Shown here piece after piece: positions 44,901 to 51,718 of a stretch of DNA of 64,000 bases (position 1 is the first letter of the stretch; each line of letters opens with the position of its first letter). The notes beneath the pieces are model-generated. The model saw only the letters and a program-made list of their open reading frames with translations. It did no database searches and had not been told where the DNA came from. Origin of the DNA: a virus. The stretch covers positions 1 through 64,000 of IMG/VR virus record IMGVR_UViG_3300006921_000012; one strand, 5' to 3'. The translations under genes were made by a program, and so were the position numbers.

Positions 44901-47900
44901 GCTTTGGCTGCAAACATTGTATCTCCTGGAGTGGAGGTTGTATCATAAAAGGCATATATGTCTGTTTTTTTAGACGCAATACTCGCATAAACCCCATTAA
45001 GGTTAAGACAGGCCTCTGCTAAAAATGTCCCTGGGGTGGGACCATTTACTCCCCACATATCGGTACCACCACTACAACACCCTTGTACTACAATAGTTCG
45101 AGGATTGTCAATAGATGGTATTCCAGTAGTTGTATCATCAAACACATAATAACTAAAACACTCACCAGTGATACCACTTAAAATATTTACCATATTATCC
45201 AACCATAGGTCGGTAGTTGGTATGTCACTAATTGTTGTACTACTATAATAAACTGGACCCGTATACATAGTTCCGTTGAGGGTAATCTTATTAAACCAAC
45301 CTGCTCCACTAAATGTAATTGAATTGGATGCGAGATGTCCATTTACTAATACTTCTTCAAATCTAGGACCAACACATTCTACCCATGAACCTAAACATTC
45401 TAAATCATCACAAACTGGTTCATGTTTATATGCGTATTTGTATCTATGAAATGCGGAATTTTCTATTTTTGTACCACCCTGCCAAATAGTCGTTGCGGGT
45501 ACCATTTGTTCTACTAATCTCACCCAATAATCTTCCATGTTATCCACAAACTCTAACATTTTTTCGTAAGTGTACTGATTATTTGGTATTCCACATACCG
45601 ACTTACTGTTCAAATAATCTAGGTATACCATTTGTAGTGTTGGGTATCCTCCTCCGTGTCCGTCATCAATTGTAAGTCTATTTTTTACATTTACATGAAT
45701 CTTCCAGAAACTTTCAGCAAATTCAAAGAATGAGAGTTTAGATGCGTCTATTTGAATTGGTGTCCAATCTGGTCCTACCGGAGGTGATGGGTATAGTGGA
45801 TTAAGGTCTACTAAAGGTTTTAATCCGTAGAGACACCCAAACTTATTAGAAGTGTTCCATACATCCCAAGTTAATCCTTGACCTACATTTAGGAATAAAT
45901 CTACGTTTTTAACATTTAAAATTTGTCTATCAGTATGAGCGTAATATTTTGTACCTCTTCCTCTCAGTAATGAAACTCTATTTTGTAAGTTTACAAAACT
46001 TTCATCTTGTGTTCTTTTTTCGGATGCTACCCAAGATTTCTTATTATCCACTGTTCTAGATAAGTCATACCCTTCATTCATATCTGGGAATTTTCTTAAA
46101 TAGTCTAAATATTTTTCACCATAGGTAAAAGGTCCGTATTGTGTAACTACAGAAGGACTATCACCAGTAAAAACCGATTTCTTTTCATCTACAACCCTCG
46201 AACTTTTATGTTCTGGAGTTCTTTCAAACCACCCTGCTCCTGCTTGGAAATACCCATCTTTACTAAAGGTTGGTGGTACTGGGTATCCGTCTTTCCCTAC
46301 TGGATATTCTTCACGTATTGCTGTTACTTGTCTAGTTACCGCTGAAACTCCATATGTGTACCCCGTAATTGTAATAGGTATAACTCCTACTGTTGGTGGT
46401 GTTTCACTAAAGTACTGATTCCTTACCGGTACATCTTCGGTATATGTTCCACCGGAAAAACTATCTAGTTTTTGGTTAAACTTCTCTACATTAATACGAT
46501 TACCCGCTAAGTAGACATGTTCATTAAATTCAATTAATCCTTGAGGTGCTCCGATTAATCTAAGAAGAAACTCAATAGATTTTCGTGTTCCTTTAGATTT
46601 AAAGAGATAGGCGGTATTAACTAATATTTTTCTATATAATTCTAGATTAAGTTGGGTGGGTGTTTTATTAGTGGCTACTCCAGTAAATTCTTGTTTCCCA
46701 CCTCTACTAAACAAAGCATCCATGAGGTCAACTTGTGCGATAGAGTTTGGTGTTCCCCAACCTAACATTTGTGCTAAGTTCTTTAATAGAGTATCAGGTA
46801 CATTGTGTATTTTATCGTAGGTGACATTCGTCATATATGCCAACCCATCTATATATTTTTTTACCTCATCAAAACTTCTTCCATATATTTGTAATACTTT
46901 TTCAAATGCTTGGTCTTCAGTATCAAATTCTTTAAGTGCTCCTGTAGTAAGGAATCTAGATATTAAATTAGTTTTATATGAATCATAAGTAATTGCAATA
47001 TCATTCAAGGAATTTAGATAAGTTGTAAAAGAAAATCCATCTATTAAAATATTCCAATTATCGGTTAATGGCCAAGTTATACTTTTACTAGATTTAATTA
47101 ATGCTCCACTATTTGACTCTCTTAACATGTCAAATTTCGCTGTATATAGTGGTATACTTTCTCTATTTAATAAAACTTGTTCAATATCACCTAACTCATC
47201 AAATATTTCTTCTGTATTTAAGGTACTAGGACGTATAATAAATTCTTTAGTAGTGGTAGTAGCAGCACTTGTTGTAGCACTAAAAGGATTACCCTCTACC
47301 GTTATGACTAATGAACCACTCACGTTTGAGGTTGCTGGTGTTATATCCGTTACTGGGTATTCGTTGGACCCTATAAATAAACTATATTTACTAAACTCTT
47401 TTGTAAAATTTCTAATTTCACTAACTCCGTCTGTGGTTCCTGTAAAAAATAAATTTCCAATAGTAGTGAATTCTATAGCAAATGGATTTTTAATTTGTAA
47501 TACATTAACATTTAAGGTAGTCTCTTTATCAAAAGAATCATGTAATATATTAGTAGCTGTCTGACCTGTTAAAAAATCTGGTCTAACTTTTTCTACCGAT
47601 AATCCAGCTGGAAAGTTTTTAACTACATTTTGAGTCGCAACTTTCATTCTTTCAGCTAAAGACCCATAGAGTGTAAAATCAGTTACTTTATGTGGGTCAT
47701 AATTAATAAAAGCTTTTAACTGATTATTTGCAAGTATCTTTGTTTGTTCAGGATTCTGTAAATTAATACTTTCTAAAGTAATTGGTTTTGAAAAATTACC
47801 TAAAGAAAATTCAGTATTTTGTTTATCAGTAACTGAAACGGAAATTCCAAAATTTCCTAATGTAAATTGACTAGACCCATCGGTAAATTGATTACCAACT

Positions 47901-47959
47901 AAACCGTCACTAAAACTATCTAGTCCACTACTAGCATATATATTATTACCATTTGCCAT
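38912..47959 (-). CDS. Giant tail/baseplate protein, 3015 aa
   Basis: The N-terminal 480 residues resemble baseplate proteins of the gpI kind: KVLQIYGRSFDEVKKYIDGL, KNLAQMLGWGTPN and YLFKSKGTRKSIEFLLRLIG. Around 1000 DIYAFYDTTSTPGD and around 1130 DVIIINFVDES form a vWA-like module shared with the 1119-aa protein. Two related segments (EWSVQDNFTGVTVCQW and NWSICNMQDSFSGAVAYRCW) show internal duplication. The C-terminal 700 residues are beta-rich with long aromatic strands, ending in a Cys-rich tail (CECRVENEGKVI, NNTSCGRKCQEFCKG). It probably spans the baseplate and receptor-binding apparatus. Confidence 0.75.
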   Translation of the reverse strand: MANGNNIYASSGLDSFSDGLVGNQFTDGSSQFTLGNFGISVSVTDKQNTEFSLGNFSKPITLESINLQNPEQTKILANNQLKAFINYDPHKVTDFTLYGSLAERMKVATQNVVKNFPAGLSVEKVRPDFLTGQTATNILHDSFDKETTLNVNVLQIKNPFAIEFTTIGNLFFTGTTDGVSEIRNFTKEFSKYSLFIGSNEYPVTDITPATSNVSGSLVITVEGNPFSATTSAATTTTKEFIIRPSTLNTEEIFDELGDIEQVLLNRESIPLYTAKFDMLRESNSGALIKSSKSITWPLTDNWNILIDGFSFTTYLNSLNDIAITYDSYKTNLISRFLTTGALKEFDTEDQAFEKVLQIYGRSFDEVKKYIDGLAYMTNVTYDKIHNVPDTLLKNLAQMLGWGTPNSIAQVDLMDALFSRGGKQEFTGVATNKTPTQLNLELYRKILVNTAYLFKSKGTRKSIEFLLRLIGAPQGLIEFNEHVYLAGNRINVEKFNQKLDSFSGGTYTEDVPVRNQYFSETPPTVGVIPITITGYTYGVSAVTRQVTAIREEYPVGKDGYPVPPTFSKDGYFQAGAGWFERTPEHKSSRVVDEKKSVFTGDSPSVVTQYGPFTYGEKYLDYLRKFPDMNEGYDLSRTVDNKKSWVASEKRTQDESFVNLQNRVSLLRGRGTKYYAHTDRQILNVKNVDLFLNVGQGLTWDVWNTSNKFGCLYGLKPLVDLNPLYPSPPVGPDWTPIQIDASKLSFFEFAESFWKIHVNVKNRLTIDDGHGGGYPTLQMVYLDYLNSKSVCGIPNNQYTYEKMLEFVDNMEDYWVRLVEQMVPATTIWQGGTKIENSAFHRYKYAYKHEPVCDDLECLGSWVECVGPRFEEVLVNGHLASNSITFSGAGWFNKITLNGTMYTGPVYYSSTTISDIPTTDLWLDNMVNILSGITGECFSYYVFDDTTTGIPSIDNPRTIVVQGCCSGGTDMWGVNGPTPGTFLAEACLNLNGVYASIASKKTDIYAFYDTTSTPGDTMFAAKASIDTFSNSMRTTGWSGKTYHIPLFGDTAANERWLGWSSYPADGHAIRTSSTAPDTCSPCWSNAGGPYFLGNPRKFCEPENGGFAVWPDEVPDANMPPNGNFGQGSHGLWTGGSKDVIIINFVDESDTSYYTADNTGIFNNVMATPNQGPPTPNAQGLQFGFNGAQGLTTKGPPTGAAADWSRSGIAQPTAAYVTDFNNFMTAHATFDYFAGLMYPMTIDNLPQRMDMNLHVYGAMETGWCTGCIFTNNPADTCFQYNLSGGTTITGHTPYREWSVQDNFTGVTVCQWTSKTGDTCSLNPTATGFTAYTYMVPCVEPLKENGTVLAAGGTLSAITNSNPYTSVSGTNVHTGYMGPGLKNFGWDWKSKGVPEACHQNERLIRNCSNTQYGIGDLGYGSPCYQGCVGYPGGSPNIYRGQLSCNDHTHTEYNQRVGSPCTGPWVSPGAPNGIFLSVNEAEFFTGDEFNKDLLDFLKGDTTLALGDFEYCEAICTQPCEPKNYNQWTQQKSYNLGQIVQYGRECYRSLISGNTSEPTVGAIESYTGNTICGPFSGTGYTQTWENLSISPMSFDGGNDFRPREDCTDLVEIPDVPQFSGTGFTTNPVIFKDGIYNIGGQDCFDSSYMVGDDFLDPCNCDTTVMSADTQLFGVFADGVEDRKSVDPGTNNLLYFNSSTKVCCGGDTKNAGQAYLLEPYYYEWVESACTYEAKTCAITEPFNWSICNMQDSFSGAVAYRCWSPCDIGLLESTGRPATPSVISNTSYPWIRPNGPSGGGHSRYLDMGNTMGGASTRAATVMNSPGNLNRCICKNSDWKSVMYDAMNGLGGLFPTVINDFKIEGTAKVQTSMPYITKTLREQNIGKIKADTIGMVTPCCIGDKLEIINHIYSDSTYLGMRKWEVELSDTTEFYLYRMHRDAVDRCFIRIPKEYVTFTSDNSSLDNPTMDLLNPLVGTDTEIVIELAPSETKDFFGLYQLSGPLGATYMTHPAYWGNSSSGNLMTWKDLENIFTNFTLDGNRKYGYQLEINLICNGLPADAIEFNDKIVSYGGLDTIDNDIPSGKPCPTNLNAPMLQLTPLDGNKKEVSDTMTSLMNSSLTQLAGEGGLVEFNYQQYFNRYHPSVDTEDYEIVDGNIYAVLNNTPYKSGLEIPYNQTSVNVIVDPTTRVATRTALTYTDSNGYEKVKLNWFSTIVQTYPNHTTQLFFRNQSVRDGFAYSLTSKQIGNVESYNLYNPDYKTVVGTGPDERSSSTFEEIPALSTEMNFSLSAVTVGALSPTNSFHKTFIKYKNLNDWVERTLGNDIFSNSYARYRSDGELDYFEIRKDYTTALGVDNSGNNLYTPLKSLNVELLATTYGDWRTFRREYHQLSGLTTQYTGYTNLGIYNSGSTNNNLNSDLTFDLVYTYSGFTGTTVIPMNGPTADGATLQGGSNTITAACVKPEVLNENGGPLYKQVNVDNDYIYYKILTTAEYRFQYQGALTLDYYDTGWCEYLRNYYKIYTNYSYPSNDYHYKNLVNSSILYAGGGSDVTTQEGYDSNPYTNISPYWRVTPSYGFSQYKGIDHLKAEIWIERKLSGSTSAVTLTQYVIGNNPQVYPTADKFLTLDVTPGDLIADTYNISGATCGYPSVSGDSGHVFTKIVDVSLDTKCIKLNAGDEIRLKHRVNWTSTSKMSGATSVNLRLGSKTVNMETTYPWYRVTMDACNTKKQALGLVWDVDNYGRDLIWWNNGKKFTGKEKGSLFVTTMFDSQPLVYSPPINNEKDITNLTYLDVSQKYRGEFELGISKSKSARWNETLLNGGFTNAVQPFGTEPFSSHGMMTYWTMPRFNSYVGETPPFPNYQHTYLVETIFQVKGTDRRFSHMVYYNDNPDTTMNYFNATTLFGNPADVGTGRDYIVQNRNQTERKMYFSLSDLIIDGEPITIRTNQYNLYSSLEATEEYTTLCECRVENEGKVIADKTLNCKNNTSCGRKCQEFCKGVRPNQTMVGKLKSLGINTPIGRSTLGRNNRY

Positions 47960-47962
47960 CTA

Positions 47963-48868
47963 CTATTCTATATTGCTAAATGCTTTACTAAAGTCTATAT
48001 TATTTCCTTTGTCTTTTCTTACTTCATATAATGGAGTACCGAATTGGTCTCGTTTTTCATATAATGTGTATTGTTTATAAATGTTATTGTCTGCATCATA
48101 TAGAGTATAAATTCCATCACTCAATGACTTACTTTGATTACCGTATAATGCAATACCTAAACTTTCTACGTCATAATCTACCATTTCAATATCTAAAGTA
48201 ATTGGATTAAAATAAGTGTTAGTAATTATTACACTTTGGTCTGGTTGTCCAATATAAGGAAGTGCACTTGGTTTATTGGTAGGAGCTGAAGTTGGTGTTA
48301 AGGTACAGAATAAGAGATTACTTCCTCCGTTTACATATCTATATCTAATCGCTTTCTGACTACTATTAGTTAGGTTTTGAGTTACTGGTTCACAGAAAAA
48401 GGATGAAGTTACTATACGGTAGAAGTTTGGTATCTTAGTCCCATCTGAATTAAGATATTCGATTCTAAAACCTACCAATCCATTATTAACAAATCTATTT
48501 CTAAATTTACTATCTACGTTATTAAGGTCAAATACTAACCCTTTAACATTAGGTAAAGAAGAAAGAACCCCACAATCGGTAATTGTGGTCCTTATTTCTA
48601 CTGGTTTAATGTATACCGTATAAATTCCTTTTTTATCAAACTCAGATGATGGTAGCTTTAAATTGTAAAGACCACCTAAAATTTCTACATTTGCATTACC
48701 TGAGGTATTTCCGTTATGATAATAAGGTGCTAAGATTGCGTTTGCGTCTAAACTTTTTACAACCACACCACTGTTTGCTTCCCTTGTAGGGGTATAAACC
48801 ATAACAATATCTACATCTTCTGGTGATACGTCAGCGGGTCTTTTTATTCCATATGCTCCTAATGCCAT
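47963..48868 (-). CDS. Baseplate/tail protein, 301 aa
   Basis: A beta-rich protein (MALGAYGIKRPADVSPEDVD, KGIYTVYIKPVEIRTTITDC, GLVGFRIEYLNSDGTKIPNF) that ends in polar segments, FGTPLYEVRKDKGNNIDFSK. No membrane segment or repeat is visible. It lies between the giant protein (three bases) and the GCxD-repeat protein (11 bases) in the tail unit. A structural role is inferred from context and composition; the specific part of the tail is unknown. Confidence 0.6.
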   Translation of the reverse strand: MALGAYGIKRPADVSPEDVDIVMVYTPTREANSGVVVKSLDANAILAPYYHNGNTSGNANVEILGGLYNLKLPSSEFDKKGIYTVYIKPVEIRTTITDCGVLSSLPNVKGLVFDLNNVDSKFRNRFVNNGLVGFRIEYLNSDGTKIPNFYRIVTSSFFCEPVTQNLTNSSQKAIRYRYVNGGSNLLFCTLTPTSAPTNKPSALPYIGQPDQSVIITNTYFNPITLDIEMVDYDVESLGIALYGNQSKSLSDGIYTLYDADNNIYKQYTLYEKRDQFGTPLYEVRKDKGNNIDFSKAFSNIE

Positions 48869-48879
48869 TTTTTAATTTT

Positions 48880-51705
48880 TTATTCTTGTTTCTTTATTTT
48901 ATAATACCCATAAGCGTAATTTACCAATCCTCCCATAGTCTTTATCTCCCCCAATCTTTGATTTGGCTCCATAACAGACTGTTTGCCCCTCTCAATAAAT
49001 ATTTCTGATTGTATTTCTGGTGGTTCCGAAACATTCATTAATGCTTCTTCTTTTGTAAGAGGTTCTCTACATAATAAAACAGGGGTTCCATTTAAGAAAT
49101 TAACCTCGTCTTGGAAGGGTGTGATAACGTATTCACAACTTCCGTCATCAATCATTGCTAATGCGTTATAATTCCATGCATTAGGGTCCGTACAACCTTC
49201 CGTAGGATATGTACAACAACTAAAATCTTGAGGGTGTGGTACTGGTAAGGGGCCTGGTGAATAAGGTCCACCACAATCTTCAGTAGCTAGAGGATTATAA
49301 TTAATTGCCTGTGGGTCCATACATCCCGGACCTGCTCCTGGAATATCATAAGTACAGAGAGTTAAATCTGGTACCCACGCTATTTGCATATTAATATAAC
49401 TTGGTCCTTGAGCTATCCAATTAGGATGAGTATTAGTTGAAGTACACATAGGTGGTCCTCCCGCTGAAATTGCCGTATAGTTAGCAGGGTCAGCACAAGG
49501 GTCGTAGTTAACTGCAAAGACGTCAGGACAACCATAATCATACGTACATGAACCATCCATAATATTTGCCATTGGGTCGTAGTTATTTGCCGGTATTCCT
49601 GGATAGACGTATCCCGGATATGGTATGGCACCAACAACACTTAATCCTAAACCACCATCATCTATACACCCATTAATTGGTTCATCATAAAAACATGAAC
49701 CGGAATCTACATTTGCTAAGGGATTATAATTCCACACTAAATAAGAACCAAAACCAAAAATATCTGGATTACCTGGTGTTGCTGGGGTATTATCCATACA
49801 TCCAGGTATTTGATATTGACAACAATCTGCCCATCCCGGGTTGTACGTACCAGGACCTCCTGGTGGATGTGGGTCACCATTACAATCTTCTAAACAATTT
49901 GGACAATAGTTACTTGCACCTACAGCAGAAGACGTTATATTAGTCGGACTCACAAGACCTATCATAACCGAATAACCTGGATAAAAAGGTATGTCTGTAT
50001 TACCACCTGCACTAGCCCATGAAAACGATGGATTTGCTGGTGTATACCTAGCTGGGTCAGGCACTGCTGGGGGAACACCCCCACCACCGGTCCATGGTGA
50101 TAACACACCATTTCCATCATCTCTACATCCCGCATCTGAACAACAACAAGTATCGGCACTCTGGTAATTGGTTTTATTCCACGCATATGGGTGGTTAGAC
50201 ATATTAGGTGCACCATTAGAAGTTAAACTAGTACAAGGAACTGGACTACCTGCTGAAGGTTGGGTGGCAGTCGTTGGTAACCCTTGTGCGTCGTTATAAT
50301 TAAAAGTTGTAGCTCCTCCCGCAACCCATGAAACATTTTCACACATCCATTGTGAATTTACGTTATCCCAGTATTTTGAATGTGCTGGGTCTGGATTTCC
50401 CTGACAGTCTAAACCACTAGAAGTAGTGGTTGCTCCATTAAAATTAGCAAAATTAGGGTCGGGACAACCAAATTGACTATACTTACAACAAGCGTCCCAA
50501 TCTTGACTCTGTTTAAAGTCTGCATTGTGGTATTTAACATCAGGGTTGGGATTATATTGAGTTGGGCTACTTCTGTCACCACCTGCTCCCATTGTTTCAC
50601 ATCCTGCATATTGGTGATTAACACCGTACCCAACTCCACCATATACTGCAGTTGTCTCAGCACCTAAAGGACTATCCCATGAACTCGCCGCACCATTCCA
50701 TGTAGGAAATAGGGTGGTATTAGTTGCTGGGTCTACAAGGCTAGTACCATAACATGGATGAAAAACTGCTTTTCCTTCACAATCAAAACACCCATTATCA
50801 GCTCCAGTTACTTGTCCTGTCACATCAAAACCATTTAAAATAGAATTGTTCGAGATACATCCTGTTGGGGATGGGTTCGTTGGGGGACCTAAACACTGAC
50901 CATTAGGTGAACAATCACCGTCTTGGCATGTTTGCCAAACAGTTGAAGTAAGAGGACATCCAGGAGTTAAATTGTGTCCGTTCGGTATTGATTGGGATGG
51001 TATATTTGTACCATAATCCATTGGGTTTAGACAGGAGGATAGTGGGCATCCGTCCTCGTTTTCGGTACCTAATAGTAAAGGATTAATACATAATGATATC
51101 CATGGAAAACCACCTTCGTTTGAGGCATACTGCCATCCACACGTTGAAGGAGCCTTCCACCAACCACTTAAACCTGCTTGACTATTAAATAGGTATTCGT
51201 GAAATGTCAAATCTAATCTACCCGCACCAGCCCATGAACCAGTCCCACAAGGTCCAGCCCAAATACCACTAGGGTCCCTATATAGCCCTCTGTTACCATG
51301 TAATTGATAAAGTCCACTAAAAATTTGACCACACCTACTACTCTGACCTATATTAAAATAGTACATTCTACTGGTCGTGGAAAGACTATATATTCCAGTA
51401 GTACCACCTGGAAAATAACCACTTGTCCATGTATCTTCGTGTGATGTATAGGTATTAGTCCTAACAAACTGATAAAAAAATGGAATATCCCCTGCCATCA
51501 TACCCGAACATAAACATGAACAAGAATCCGTACCACTTTCTAACCCTGAATTTGCAGTATTGGCACCGTCATATGCTGAATTGTAATTAGAATTACTAAA
51601 ACCACCACCAACTAACTTAGGGTAGTTATATCCTACACCCCATGTTACTGCTCCTATTTGTTCAGTTCCGGTTGAAGGTCCTGATGCTTGTCCTGGACAT
51701 CCCAT
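48880..51705 (-). CDS. Cys-rich tail adhesin-like protein with GCxD repeats, 941 aa
   Basis: Residues about 630-860 contain a run of repeats of the form GCxDxxAxNYxPxAxxxxGSCxY: GCMDPQAINYNPLATEDC, GCTDPNAWNYNALAMIDDGS and variants ending GSCFY, GSCTY and GSCEY. Looser copies occur earlier (GCPDPNFANFNGATTTSSGL at about 410). These repeats are characteristic of secreted Bacteroidota proteins. The N-terminal half is Gly/Ser/Trp-rich with further Cys pairs. The C-terminal 75 residues are a conventional phage-like domain (SEPPEIQSEIFIERGKQSVM). A surface-binding role is inferred. Confidence 0.72.
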   Translation of the reverse strand: MGCPGQASGPSTGTEQIGAVTWGVGYNYPKLVGGGFSNSNYNSAYDGANTANSGLESGTDSCSCLCSGMMAGDIPFFYQFVRTNTYTSHEDTWTSGYFPGGTTGIYSLSTTSRMYYFNIGQSSRCGQIFSGLYQLHGNRGLYRDPSGIWAGPCGTGSWAGAGRLDLTFHEYLFNSQAGLSGWWKAPSTCGWQYASNEGGFPWISLCINPLLLGTENEDGCPLSSCLNPMDYGTNIPSQSIPNGHNLTPGCPLTSTVWQTCQDGDCSPNGQCLGPPTNPSPTGCISNNSILNGFDVTGQVTGADNGCFDCEGKAVFHPCYGTSLVDPATNTTLFPTWNGAASSWDSPLGAETTAVYGGVGYGVNHQYAGCETMGAGGDRSSPTQYNPNPDVKYHNADFKQSQDWDACCKYSQFGCPDPNFANFNGATTTSSGLDCQGNPDPAHSKYWDNVNSQWMCENVSWVAGGATTFNYNDAQGLPTTATQPSAGSPVPCTSLTSNGAPNMSNHPYAWNKTNYQSADTCCCSDAGCRDDGNGVLSPWTGGGGVPPAVPDPARYTPANPSFSWASAGGNTDIPFYPGYSVMIGLVSPTNITSSAVGASNYCPNCLEDCNGDPHPPGGPGTYNPGWADCCQYQIPGCMDNTPATPGNPDIFGFGSYLVWNYNPLANVDSGSCFYDEPINGCIDDGGLGLSVVGAIPYPGYVYPGIPANNYDPMANIMDGSCTYDYGCPDVFAVNYDPCADPANYTAISAGGPPMCTSTNTHPNWIAQGPSYINMQIAWVPDLTLCTYDIPGAGPGCMDPQAINYNPLATEDCGGPYSPGPLPVPHPQDFSCCTYPTEGCTDPNAWNYNALAMIDDGSCEYVITPFQDEVNFLNGTPVLLCREPLTKEEALMNVSEPPEIQSEIFIERGKQSVMEPNQRLGEIKTMGGLVNYAYGYYKIKKQE

Positions 51706-51718
51706 ATTTTATATTTTA

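Noticed and set aside
49962-50663. Shorter minus-strand frames inside the GCxD-repeat gene
   Set aside because: They are in other frames of a gene with strong repeat evidence and have no recognisable content.
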